From: Caecitellus pseudoparvulus
Lineage: Eukaryota > Bigyra: Bicosoecida
Assembly (NCBI GenBank): GCA_965644315.1
Contig: CBFFRQ010000038.1
Coordinates: forward strand, 62,001 to 126,000
Direction: 5' to 3'
DNA: 64,000 bases
Every line of letters begins with the position of its first letter. The first letter of the stretch is position 1. Positions 30,448-40,500 of this stretch are shown here, one piece after another. The notes under the pieces were generated by a model. It saw only the letters and a list, made by a program, of their open reading frames with translations. It ran no database searches and was not told where the DNA came from. Both the position numbers and the translations under genes were made by a program.

Positions 30448-32973
30448 TCACCCCCTCCCCCCACGCTGCGTGTGGCGCTCGACATGGCGCCGCTGTGGCC
30501 CCGACATGACAATGACACTGCCCCCCACAGCGTGCGAGCCAGCGCCTCGGGCACTGCCCGGGTGACCAGGACTCGCTCCCTCCACTCCAGAGCCAGAGGC
30601 GTACCCCTGCGCTCGGTGGTGATCCCGGTGCAGGGTGCCAGCCGTGCGCCCCCCCCCCACGGCCGGGTCATCCTCGTCGGAGCTCTCAGAGGCAGAGCCC
30701 TGGGCAGCGTGGGAGGGCGCTGCGCCTGCACGGTGCCGCCGCCGGCGCTCCCGCTTGGCCTCCCGCCGAGCCCGCCGAGCTGCTGCCTCGTCCGTGGCAT
30801 ACCCCCCCACGTACAGGTGCATGTCATCCAGGGTCTGGGGACCCCCCCCCTCGCCGTACGCATACCCCCCTGCCACGGGCTCGCTGGCCAGGAAGGCGTA
30901 TGCGTCGTCGTCCATGCCTGGCTGGTCGGCGTAGTACTCTGCTCCGGGGGGGGGTGACGTGACCGGAGCGGGGGGGGGTGGCACGACCGCGGCACGCCCC
31001 CTCCCCTGCTCCTTGCTCTCCGGCACCACCTGCAGCGGCGTGCTGGCGCCCCCGGCTCGTGGCGTGGAGCCCTGGGGCCCCCCCTCCAGCTGCACGGACG
31101 CGCCGCTTTCGTCCAGAGCAGCGAAGCGCTCACCGAGGCCCATGTCGTCGTAATACGCGCGGGTGCCGGAGCCCGAGGCGGCGTGGCGAGGCGTGGGCGT
31201 GGCGCCCGGCAGCAGCGCCGCCCCCGCCTCCTCCCGGAACAGCGCCAAGAACTCCTGGTACGAGATGCGCCCGTCCCCCAGCGTGTCTGCCTCCCGGATC
31301 ATCTCCGCCACCCGCTCGGGGGTGAAGTCATCGCCCAGGATCTCGCGCAGGTTCTCGGGGGTGATGTAGCCGCTGCCGTCCACGTCCAGCTTCTGGAACG
31401 CCGCCCGGATGCGGCCCTCGCGCATGTAGTAGCGCTTGGACAGGGTGGCGGCCAGGAACTCAGAGTAGGAGATGGTGTCCTGCCCGTCCTGGTCCAGCCG
31501 GCTGAAGATGTCCTGCACCTCGGCAGGCTGCATGCCCCCCCGCTCCACCAGCACCTCCTGCATCTCTGCCAGGGAGATGAGCCCCGTGCGGTCCTTGTCC
31601 ATGTCCAGGAACACGGAACGCAGCTTCGCCAGCTTCGGCGCAGCCACCTGGAAGGCGATGGCCTCCAGCGCTGCCCGCTTCAGCGCTGAGAAGTGCGTGA
31701 AGGCGCGCAGGTTGCCGACGATTTCCTCGTCCAGCTGCGTGCTGCCGCTGGGTTCCCGACGGGCACGCTGGGCGGCTGCCCGGGTGATCCACGGGTCATC
31801 CAGCGCCGCTGACGCTGACATGCGGCCGGAGGGGCGGTACACGAGCAGGCGCCGGATGAAGTCCTTGGCGGCGTCGCTGACGTGCTCCCACCGGCGCCCA
31901 GACAAGTTGTACTTGCCGCGCTTGACGGAGTTGAGCACGTCGGCGTCGTGGCGCCCCTTGAAGGGGGGCGTCCCCGACAGCAGCATGTACGTGATGACGC
32001 CGAGACTCCACATGTCACAGGCGGGGGTGTACCCCGCCCGCCCCGCCGTCAGCACCTCTGGCGCGATGTAGTAGGGCGTGCCCACCATGGTGGTCATGCG
32101 CTGTACCCCGCCCGGCGCTGTGTAGCGTGCCGACAGCCCGAAGTCAATCAACTTCAAGTTGCTGTCGTCCGCCCGCGACTCGAAGAGGAAGTTCTCCAAC
32201 TTGAGGTCGCGGTGCGACACGCCCTTGGAGTGGATGTACGCGATGGCCTTGAGCATCATGGTGACGATGCCGGCAGCCTTCGCCTCCGTGTAGTGGGAGT
32301 GGGTCTGCAGGTGAAGGCGGTCAAACAGCTCCCCCCCCTCACACAGCTCCATGACCAGGAACAAGTTGCTGCTCTCCATGATGGTGTCGCCGTCGTAGAA
32401 GTACTCGTGCAACTTGATGACGTTGGGGTGGTCCAGGGACTGCAGCAGCTCGATTTCGTTCACCAGGTCCTGCAACAGCTCCGGGTTCACCTGCACAACA
32501 CCACGCGGCGTTCGTGAGCGTTGTCGGGGCACTTGCGCGCTGCAGGGGCAGCCGGCCTCACCTTGCTGGCATCCATCATCTTCAACGCGTAGCGCTCCCC
32601 CGTGTTCCTGTCCTTGATGCGGTACACCTGCGGAGGGGGGCAAAGGGCGCCCGCGGCGAGCGCAGTGAAACGCTGGCTGAACGCAGGCAGCCAGCGTGCC
32701 TGCACGCCTCACCTTGCCCGTCATACCATGCCCCAGCGTCGTCTCCTTGATGTATGTGTCATACCATGCCCGCTGGGACTTCTTGATCAGCTGGGACCGG
32801 AAGCCTCGTCTCTCAGAGCCAGAGGTGGGCGTGGCGGCGCCAGCGCCTCCCGTCGCAGGCTGGGTTGCGGCTGGCGCTGACGCGGCCCCCGTGCCTCCGC
32901 CGCCAGTGCCGCCACCCAGCTGCAGGGCAGGGGGTGTGTTTCCTCCTGCAGGGGTGGATGCGCCACAGCCCAT
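30448..32973 (-). CDS. Calcium-dependent protein kinase (CDPK) with long C-terminal extension
   Basis: Exons 32713-32973, 32562-32627 and 30448-32490 (introns 85 and 71 nt, gtgag donors) give about 789 residues. The protein begins MGCGAS, a good N-myristoylation plus palmitoylation signal, so membrane attachment is expected. The kinase domain has ALKMM (ATP-binding Lys), SHRDLKLENFLF, LIDFGLSARY, GTPYYIAPEVL and CDMWSLGVITYMLLSG. After an autoinhibitory junction (FSALKRAALEAIAFQV) come four EF-hands: DMDKDRTGLIS, DQDGQDTIS, DVDGSGYIT and DTLGDGRIS. About 200 residues follow that are Gly/Ala/Arg-rich without a known domain; canonical CDPKs end soon after EF4. Intron 1 interrupts the glycine loop (LGHGMTGK/V). 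CDPKs decode calcium signals in plants, algae, alveolates and relatives. Confidence 0.93.
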   Translation of the reverse strand: MGCGASTPAGGNTPPALQLGGGTGGGGTGAASAPAATQPATGGAGAATPTSGSERRGFRSQLIKKSQRAWYDTYIKETTLGHGMTGKVRRAGTLAACVQPAFHCARRGRPLPPSAGVPHQGQEHGGALRVEDDGCQQGEAGCPCSAQVPRQRSRTPRGVVQVNPELLQDLVNEIELLQSLDHPNVIKLHEYFYDGDTIMESSNLFLVMELCEGGELFDRLHLQTHSHYTEAKAAGIVTMMLKAIAYIHSKGVSHRDLKLENFLFESRADDSNLKLIDFGLSARYTAPGGVQRMTTMVGTPYYIAPEVLTAGRAGYTPACDMWSLGVITYMLLSGTPPFKGRHDADVLNSVKRGKYNLSGRRWEHVSDAAKDFIRRLLVYRPSGRMSASAALDDPWITRAAAQRARREPSGSTQLDEEIVGNLRAFTHFSALKRAALEAIAFQVAAPKLAKLRSVFLDMDKDRTGLISLAEMQEVLVERGGMQPAEVQDIFSRLDQDGQDTISYSEFLAATLSKRYYMREGRIRAAFQKLDVDGSGYITPENLREILGDDFTPERVAEMIREADTLGDGRISYQEFLALFREEAGAALLPGATPTPRHAASGSGTRAYYDDMGLGERFAALDESGASVQLEGGPQGSTPRAGGASTPLQVVPESKEQGRGRAAVVPPPPAPVTSPPPGAEYYADQPGMDDDAYAFLASEPVAGGYAYGEGGGPQTLDDMHLYVGGYATDEAAARRARREAKRERRRRHRAGAAPSHAAQGSASESSDEDDPAVGGGRTAGTLHRDHHRAQGYASGSGVEGASPGHPGSARGAGSHAVGGSVIVMSGPQRRHVERHTQRGGRG

Positions 32974-33600
32974 GGTGGTGGCGCGGGCTGGAGGGGGGCT
33001 GACGCGAAGGCGGCGGCCCTGGTGAGTCCTGGCCGCACAGACACGCTGGAGGGGCGTCTCGGCAGGGAAGGCAGAGCAGTCACCCGGAAGATGTGTGGGT
33101 CTGTGGGTGGGGTGAAGTGCATGAGCTGCTGTGCCGTTTGGATGTGCGCGCGCTGTGCATGCGCCGAGGAAAGCGGTGAGGGCTCCGTGAGGGGGGCTCA
33201 AAGCCGTGCGGAGCCCCCCTCAACTGGCGGCCAAACAGCAAACGGCCGCCACAGCCGCCGCCCACGCCAGAGCGTCCGCCGGGGCAAACCACAACCACCC
33301 CGTGTACACACCTCACACATTGACGCGGCCTCTTGCATCCTCTCGTGAACTGCCCTCGACCCGGCCGGGGACGTTCCGTGAAGTGCACTGCAGCAGACTG
33401 TGCTGAGGCAATTGCTCACCGAGAGCTCCTGCAGTCGTGACCCTGCGACGGCGCAGGGAACGCAGCTGAGACGAGGCAGAGAGTGCATCTCGCCTGCTCA
33501 GGGACACAGGGACACCTAGGTGCAGTGACAGTTGAGCTTGCCTGTGCCCAGTCGGCGCAAGCGGACGTTGCAAGGGAACAGGTCGAGAACTTTACCCACC
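32974..33600. promoter_or_regulatory. 627-bp divergent intergenic region between CDPK (-) and 33601 gene (+)
   Basis: The two genes start in opposite directions, so both promoters and 5' UTRs should be here. The sequence stays GC-rich. Short frames on both strands extend from the neighbouring genes through the spacer because stops are rare at this composition. No TATA-like element or RNA gene could be assigned. Confidence 0.4.
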
Positions 33601-35097
33601 ATGGCAGCCGCTTCGGCACCCATGACCCTCATTTCCCCCCTGCCAGACATCTGGTACAACAGCATTCGAAACTCCGAGAAGCGCCTGGACTCGTCGCCTG
33701 TGGAGTTCGTCTTCCAGCTGTCTCCCGAGGCGCTGCGGTCTTTGGTCGCCGAGGTGCGGGCCAACGCCCAAGCCTCCACCACAGCTGACGCAGTGAAGGC
33801 CACCATCATGCGGGCGGTGTCTGTGGACGTCGTGTTCTACGACGGCTCCCCCGTCACTGTCTTCTGCCCCTCCTCCACGACACACGAGACGCTGGTGGCC
33901 AAGCCTGACATCACTTCCGCTGAGCTGGACACTGAGCGAGGCCACGTGACGCTCCGCGTCACACGCAAGCTGCCCCTCTCCTCCAACCACGGCAACCGCT
34001 ACTTCCGCCTGGGCTTCATCCTGTGCCTGGGCGACCTGCAGCATGTCGTCTTCACTCGGGCAGTGCAGGTGCTGGCCAAGCAGGGGCCTTCCGAGCGCAA
34101 GCAGCGGTACTGGGCCGTGGCTAAGGCGGAGCCAGAGCGCCCCGCCTACGTCCTGCAGCGCTTCAGCTCCATTCAGGGCCGCCTGTACGCAGACTTTGAC
34201 GGGTACAGCGCGCCGCTGCCGCTGTCCTCCATCGCCGCCAGCAGCCGCAAGCGCCCACGCAGTGGACCCACTGCCGCCCACACCCTCGGTGAGTCGCCCG
34301 CCCCCCCCGCCCTGGACACCGCCGCTTCCCTTGCCTGTGCCCTGGTCGCGACGCACAATGTGGCGAGGGGCATTGTGCTGCCCCAAGCCAAGCGCAAGTG
34401 TGTGGCGCAGGGCGAGGTGTGTGCTGGGCCTGGCTCGCCCCTTGCTTGTGACGCAGACACTGCCAGCGACGCGCGCTCCCTGCCCTCCCCTATGTCGGAG
34501 AGCCCAGCTGATGTAGATGCGTTCCTGTGCTGGGACGCGGGCCGTGTGACTCCCTGTTGTGCCGTGCGCTCCCCCCCCGCCCTGCCCCCACTGCCCCACC
34601 ACCACACCACAGGGCGAGGCGAGCTGCAAGTGCCCAAGCCCCTGCCACCCCAGGGCACACCCCCCGGCTCGGGCGGTGCGGCAGACGGCACTGTGAGTGG
34701 CTCACCCTCCCCACGCCTGCGCTGCCACCCCCGTCACGTGGCGACCCCCTCATCCCCCCTCCTCCAGGTGCCGGCGCCCCCTTCACTCCCAGCCCCCTCC
34801 AGCACGGGCTTGCCGCCCCTGCAGCAGGCTGACTCCCTGGCAGCGCCGCCAGACATCCACGCCCTTATGGGTGGCGCCATTGGCGGGTCACAGCCCCTGC
34901 CTGGGGATGGCGAGATGAGCCAGGGCTCCGGCATGTTCTTCGGCGGCGACGCAGGCCACGGCGCCTTTGGCAGCAGCGGCTTTGGCGGCGACGCAGAGGG
35001 CTTCCTGGCCCTCGCGCGCTCCATGTCTGCCAACTCTGCCAACTCTGCGCACGGCTTCCACATGCCGTTGGCGCCCAGCGGCATGGGCGGGTCGTGA
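33601..35097 (+). CDS. Uncharacterised 498-residue protein with a folded N-terminal beta-rich domain and disordered C-terminus, possibly nuclear
   Basis: The first in-frame ATG (MAAASAPMTLISPLPD) is preceded by ccacc, a good context. Residues 1-195 look folded: alternating hydrophobic strands with VDVVFYDGSPVTVF, GHVTLRVTRKLPLSS, NRYFRLGFILCLGD and TRAVQVLAKQG. The arginine-flanked strand followed by a short VLAK strand recalls immunoglobulin-like DNA-binding folds (p53/Rel/Runt type), but I cannot name a family. SRKRPRSGP at about 218 is a candidate nuclear localisation signal. The rest is Pro/Ser/Gly-rich and probably disordered, ending in a Phe/Gly-rich tail. In-frame introns are possible, for example gtgagt near 34693 to ctccag near 34768. 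A transcription factor is a guess only. Confidence 0.65.
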   Translation: MAAASAPMTLISPLPDIWYNSIRNSEKRLDSSPVEFVFQLSPEALRSLVAEVRANAQASTTADAVKATIMRAVSVDVVFYDGSPVTVFCPSSTTHETLVAKPDITSAELDTERGHVTLRVTRKLPLSSNHGNRYFRLGFILCLGDLQHVVFTRAVQVLAKQGPSERKQRYWAVAKAEPERPAYVLQRFSSIQGRLYADFDGYSAPLPLSSIAASSRKRPRSGPTAAHTLGESPAPPALDTAASLACALVATHNVARGIVLPQAKRKCVAQGEVCAGPGSPLACDADTASDARSLPSPMSESPADVDAFLCWDAGRVTPCCAVRSPPALPPLPHHHTTGRGELQVPKPLPPQGTPPGSGGAADGTVSGSPSPRLRCHPRHVATPSSPLLQVPAPPSLPAPSSTGLPPLQQADSLAAPPDIHALMGGAIGGSQPLPGDGEMSQGSGMFFGGDAGHGAFGSSGFGGDAEGFLALARSMSANSANSAHGFHMPLAPSGMGGS

Positions 35098-35141
35098 GCG
35101 CGCGACGAAGCAGGCGCCCTGTCGCCTGCCCGTGCGTGCCT

Positions 35142-35224
35142 CCCACAAAACCCCAAACCCAACACAACACACACAAACACACATAAACACAAGACAATGA
35201 CACCCCAAAAACCAACACAAAATT
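35142..35224 (+). other. CA-rich, GC-poor tract in a convergent 3' spacer
   Basis: About 80 bases consisting almost only of A and C on the plus strand, with short CA and CCCAA repeats, sit between two convergent stops (35097 and 35383). It stands out sharply from the GC-rich surroundings. It is probably 3' UTR or polyadenylation-related sequence of the plus-strand gene. No coding potential is seen. Confidence 0.6.
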
Positions 35225-35382
35225 GCTGTGGCGGATCTTTCGGCGTGCAGAGCCCTGTGAGTGGGCAGAGCCAGGACTAGGCCCGGCACTCCCACACGAA
35301 TGCAATGTCAGCGCTACAAGCACACGCATCCACACACATCGACTGCCATGCATTGCGCCTCTGTGGCATACTGCCAGCCCGC

Positions 35383-36589
35383 TCAGAACGGCCTGGGCAC
35401 GAACTCCTGTGCCTGGGGCTTTGCGCTCGGCGCCGCCGCCTCCTCGGCCCCCTGCCCCTCCTCCTCCACCTCCTCCTCCTCCTCTCCTTCGCCCTCCTCG
35501 TACTCCTCCTCCGGTGCCGCAGCGCCTGCTCCCCGCCCAGTCGCAGTGCTGGCCTGCACCTGCCCGTACACCGCCATGGCCTGCGCCACCATGCCGCCAA
35601 TGTCGCCAGCGTTGGAAGGCAGCATGAGCGTGTTGCTCTTCTTGGCCAGCTTGCCGAACTCCATGATGTACTGCTCCGCCAGGCGCAGCGCCACGGCGTC
35701 CGAGCCGCCCTCCGCCCCAATCGCCTTGCGCAGCATGCCAATCCCCTCGGAGTTGGCGCGTGCCCGCAGCACGATGGCCTCCGCCTCGCCCTGCGCCTTG
35801 GTCACGACGGCGCGCCGGGCGCCCTCCGCAGCGTTGGCCACCGCCTCCCGCTCCCCTTCGCTGCGCAGGATCTCAGCGCGCTTCCGCCGCTCGGCCTCCG
35901 CTTGCAGGTCCATTGCAGCGCGCACGGCGGGGGCGGGGGCGATGTCCCGGATCTCGTACCGCAGGCACTGGATGCCCCACGAGGCGGCGGCGTTGTTGAT
36001 GCTCTGCACGATGTTCACGTTCAGCGTCTCCCGCTCCTCAAAGGTCTTGTCCAGGGAGATCTTGCCCAGCTCCGAGCGCATGGTGGTTTGCGCCAGCTGC
36101 ATGAGCGCGTAGCGCACGTTCTCCACGCCGTAGCTGGCCTTGTACGGGTCATCGATCTTCGCGTACAGCACGCCGTCGATGACGATGGACACGTTGTCCT
36201 TCGTGATGGCCTGCTGGCTGGACACGGAGATGGCCTCCTCCTTCAGGCTGTGCACGTACGCAATGCTGTCGGCCAGCGGCACCAGGAAGTGCAGGCCCGG
36301 CTCCAGCACGGCATGGAACTTGCCCAGTCGTTCCACAATGAAGGCTGTCTGCTGTGGCACGATGGCAAAGCCCTGGGAAGGCGCAGGCGGGTGACGAAGG
36401 CATGCAGGCGCAGCTGCGCAACGCGCGTGAAACGCAGACGGCATGTGCGTGCGTGGTGACGGGACGCACGAAGTTCGCTGGCGCTGGGCGCGGTGCCAAC
36501 GTTGACATTGCCGCGCACCACTGCGTCGGGATTGCTCGGTGGGCAGCCAGCGCCGCCCGGGCCGACGTCGCCGCTCGCTGCGCGAGCAT
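35383..36589 (-). CDS. Stomatin-like protein 2 (mitochondrial SPFH/Band 7 protein)
   Basis: Exons 36470-36589 and 35383-36372, joined by a 97-nt intron (gtgcgt...cag), give about 369 residues. Exon 1 encodes a classic mitochondrial presequence ([18 protein letters not shown]). The SPFH domain follows: [80 protein letters not shown] and [16 protein letters not shown]. It is followed by the Ala/Glu-rich coiled coil and [20 protein letters not shown] with [16 protein letters not shown], diagnostic for SLP-2 over other stomatins. The C-terminus is a Glu-rich acidic tail. SLP-2 organises cardiolipin-rich inner-membrane domains and stabilises proteases and respiratory complexes. Confidence 0.93.
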
Positions 36590-36747
36590 GACTGGCGAGG
36601 AACGCTGGAGCAGACGGCGGCAAGCTGCGCAAGCTGGCGAGGGGCGGGGCAATGCACCACTCAGGCGTTGGTCAGATATCTGGTGTGCAGGTTGCATTGT
36701 GTCATGGGAGAGCTGTGGCGCAGCGGCGTCGCCACAGGGGCTCTCGC

Positions 36748-37590
36748 TCAGGCCTTCGTGCCAGAGGAGGGCCGGCCCTCTGCTGCAGCCTCGCCTCCGC
36801 TGCCCTCCTCACGCTCAGGTGCTGTGCCAGGTGCGTGGGCTGCCGTCACAGCCAGCAGCCACTTCCACAGGCCCTGGCGCCACGCAGTGTCCGTGTGCAC
36901 GCCGCGGAGGCGCAGCGTAATACGCGAGCCCGCCCCCCACGCCCCCTGCAGCAGCTGCCGCGGCACACTCGCCGTGGCGGCGGTCAGCACACTGGCCGTG
37001 CTGGGGAGGGGGCGGAGGGTCATGTGGGGGGCGCCGGCACCCCCCCCCTCCACCCCCTGCGAGGGGGGGTCCACCTGCACCGCGAAGGGGCTGTGGGCCA
37101 GCGCCATGGGCGGCAGGCGGTAGCAGGCACTGAAGGCCTGCCAGAAGGCACTGGGGGGGGGCTCTGCGCCCAGGCCGTGTGCAAAGGCGACGTCTTTCGG
37201 CCAACCCCAAGCCTTTCGCAAGGGGGCGCCGAGCAAGCCGCACCCCCCCCCTGACGCGCCCCCCTGCACCTCCACTTGAAAGTGCGCCGCAGTGGTGCCT
37301 GCCTTGCGCAGGGCGGCTTTGGAGGGGGGTGTGGAGGGGGGTGACGGCGAGCCTGACCCCCCCTCCCCACCCGGCACCGCCCGCACCAGCCACTCCACAC
37401 TGGGGATGAGCCCGACGCACAAGGGCGCAGCAATTGCCTGGCCCTCCAGCCACGTCGGCATGGCGCCTGCCGGGCCCAGGGGCACGTCCGGTCCCAGCGC
37501 CCGTGCGTCACTGCACGAGCGGTGCACTGAGAGGGGCCAGAAGTGGTCGTGGCCACCCCCCCCCGTGCCGCGCCAGCGACCCCCCCCCAC
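36748..37590 (-). other. Unplaced 280-codon open frame, probably the C-terminal part of the adjacent HAD protein or a separate gene
   Basis: The frame is open from about 37590 to a stop at 36748 and overlaps the last 83 bases of the upstream nucleotidase frame in a different phase. Protein-like segments include MPTWLEGQAIAAPLCVGL, SVEWLVRAVP, FWQAFSACYRLPPMALA and GSRITLRLRGVHTDTAW, so real coding is plausible. It has no good ATG start of its own at the 5' end. Two runs of nine C (G on the coding strand) at 37556-37564 and 37580-37588 lie exactly where the two frames cross. A one-base length change in either run would fuse them. No domain is recognised. Confidence 0.4.
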
Positions 37591-40500
37591 GCCCGTGCTG
37601 CGTCACGTGGAAGCCGCCGCGTCGCCCGTCCCACGCGTAGGCTGGCAGAGTGCTCCAGGGCGTGCAGGCAGCGGGAACGGCCCAAGTGTCCCCCTCCGCC
37701 GCCCCCTCCGTCTCCACATCGGAGGAGAGGGGGGTGGCACCATCCCCGCCCCCCCCCTCTACGGCCGCGTCACTGCCCCCCTCGCGCCGCCCCACCTCCG
37801 TCTTGGCGCGTGTCATGCGGGGAGGGGCGCGGCCGGACGCTGCCTGGTGATGCGCCGCTGATGGCGCCGCCTTGCCCACATTTCGTGACGTCAGCGACAG
37901 CAGCAGCGGGTGGCCCACGCTCAGGCCCGCCGCCGCAGCCGGAGTCGGCGGTGGCGTGGACGCCGCCGCCGACGGCACCACGCGCTCCGTCCAGGACGCC
38001 ATGGCATCCACTGCCCCCCCGTCCCCGCCAGCCAAGGAAGCGTGGAAGCCCACCGCCGCCTGCGCCGCTGCCGCGGAGCCGCTGGCTACGTGGGCGGCGT
38101 GCTGGCCCTCCGCCGCCACCCAGTGCCGCAGGCGAGCCGAGACGCCCAGGGTGTGCCAGCCACACTTGCCTGCCAACTGCACGTCCGTGGCCGTGTGGTC
38201 CCCCACGTACAGCACTCGGAGGCGGGAGGGGGTGGGCAGGCCAGCCGCCTCGGCCAGGGTTGCCTGCAGTTGGGGCAGGTTGCCGCCTGAGAACAGCTGC
38301 TGCTTACTCAGGTCCAGGGGGTGCAGGAGGATGGGGGGAGGGGGTGGGCCGACGCTGCGGCCGCTGTCGCTGCGGGGTGGGGCCACCGCCTCCGCTGCCG
38401 CCCCCGCCGCCATGGGCAGCAGCGTCGGCGAGGGGCGGGGGTGTGGGCCCAGGCGGGGCGATGCGCGCAGTGCAGGGGACAGGAGGGGGGACCGATCCAC
38501 GCCGGGCCCGCCCCCCCTCTCACCGCTGATGGTGCGGCGGCGGCGGGGTCCGCCCGAACCCCCCCAACCCCCCCCCTCGTCGCTGTCCAGGTCTGAGGAC
38601 ATGCTGTCACCCCGACTCAGGCGGGTGATGGAGGCGACACGGTGGGCCCGGCTACCCGCCCCTGCGCTGAGATCCCGTGCGGAGCGGCTGAGGGTGGCGA
38701 CGGAGATGGTGCGGGCCCGCCCGCTGGGCCCGCCGCCGCCGCCGCCCCCCCCAGCGGCAGACGTGTCCAGGGCACGGAAGGAGCGCTGATGCGGCGCTGA
38801 TGGCGCCTGCCACGCCCGGACGCCTCCCAGCTCCATGCCCCGCTCAAAGAGGCGCTTCTTGGAGGCCGACACGATGACGAGGTCGAAGGCGCTGCGCCAG
38901 TCGGGCCCCAGGAGGGCGGTCAGCACTGCTGCTGCGTGTGTGTGGTCGGCGTTGGTGAGGAGGAAGGTGCGGAGGGTGGCGCCAGTGGCGGCGCCGTCTG
39001 GGCCCACCACCCGCGTGCCGCGCAGACCTTTCAACCACCCCAGCAGGGCCCGCCCCGCCGCGGACTTCACAGCCTGAGGCACCATGTGGTAGGCAGCAGG
39101 GTCCACGCCAGTGGCGCCCCCCCCTTCGCCCCCCCCACGCAGGCTGGGGATGAAGGACCGCCGCTTGGGCCGAGCAGAGGGGGCCGTCGCTGCCGCGGCA
39201 GGGGGGGGTGCGCCCAGCTGCAGGAACGGCAGCGGGTCAGCCAGGACTGCTGGCATGCCCCGCGACGCAAAGCGAGTGTAAGTGAACTGCACAGCACTGG
39301 CCGCAGCCCCTGCCAGGTGGGAGTAGTCGGGGGGGGGTGCCCAGCCTGCCTTGGCTGCGACGCTGTCGGCAGTTGCGACCAGCAGGCCGAACAGGGGGCC
39401 CATGGGCGCGTCGAAGCCCGTGTGCAGCACGAGGAATCGCGGCCCTCCCGTGGGGTTGGCCGGGTTGAAGGTGGAGGGGGGGGGCAGGGCGGAGGGGGGC
39501 AAGCGCGGAAGGGGACCCCCCCCTCCCTCGGCCCCCCCGTACGCTGCCTGCAACTCAGCGTGGCTGAGCCGGGTGGGGCCATGGTACCCCATCACCACCC
39601 TGCGCGTGGCGTCCACCCACAGGACATGGCCAGCGACGCGATCTAAGATCAGGCCTGTCTCGGCCAGGTGCAGCCACAGTGGCTCCGGCCCGGCGTTCAG
39701 AGCTCCAGGGGCGGCGCCACCCATTCCCTTGGCCACAAAAGAGGCTCTGCGGTGCCCTGTACCGCGGCCGGCGGCGTCGGAGGGCGCCGCTGATGCGTAG
39801 TACGCAGAATGCAGCGCGGCCACCACCGCCCACGGTCTGCCAGGCAAGGCTGCGTCAGGGGTGTGCGGGGGGGGCTGCACGGGCCCCCCTTCCCCATCCT
39901 CCTCGGCCGCCCCCTCAGCAGCAGCGCTGGCGGAGGGCGGCGTCCACCCCTCCAACATGGCGGCAGTGCCTGCCACCGGGAACTTGCTGCGCAAATGCTC
40001 CAGGGCGGCGTAGAAAATGTGCTGCGTCAACAACCCGTCGTTGTACGGCGCGAGGCTGTGGTCCAGGTCAAACCCCACCCAGTGGTAGCTGTCCAGGCCC
40101 ACAGCCACCTGGTGGGGGCGGAGGCGTGGGTCTGGGGGGAGGGGGGCGCCGGGCGGGATGCCGGCCCCGCCCCGCTCCCCCCACCACCACCACCCGCGGC
40201 GCCACCCACGGCAGCAGGCCTTGCCGACTCAGCACGGCGTTCTTGTGCAGGAGGAAGCGGAAGGTTTGCACGAACTCGGCGTGGCCGATCACTTGCTGGG
40301 CACTTGCTTCGTCCAAGCACGCCCTCACCCCCGCGCCACCCTCCCCTGCCGTGTACTGTACCGGCCCCAGCACCAGCCCAGCAGACGCCTCTGAGGGCAT
40401 GCCGGGGATGGAGGGGCACAAACGCGGCCCTGGTGGGCCCACCCCCGCCGGCACCAGAGCCCCCATGACCGTGGTGATGTTGGAGCACAGGCGCAGGCTG

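Noticed and set aside
33592-34629. 345-codon minus-strand frame opposite the 33601 gene
   Set aside because: It has Gly/Val/His-rich low complexity, and the plus frame has a start in good context and a structured domain.
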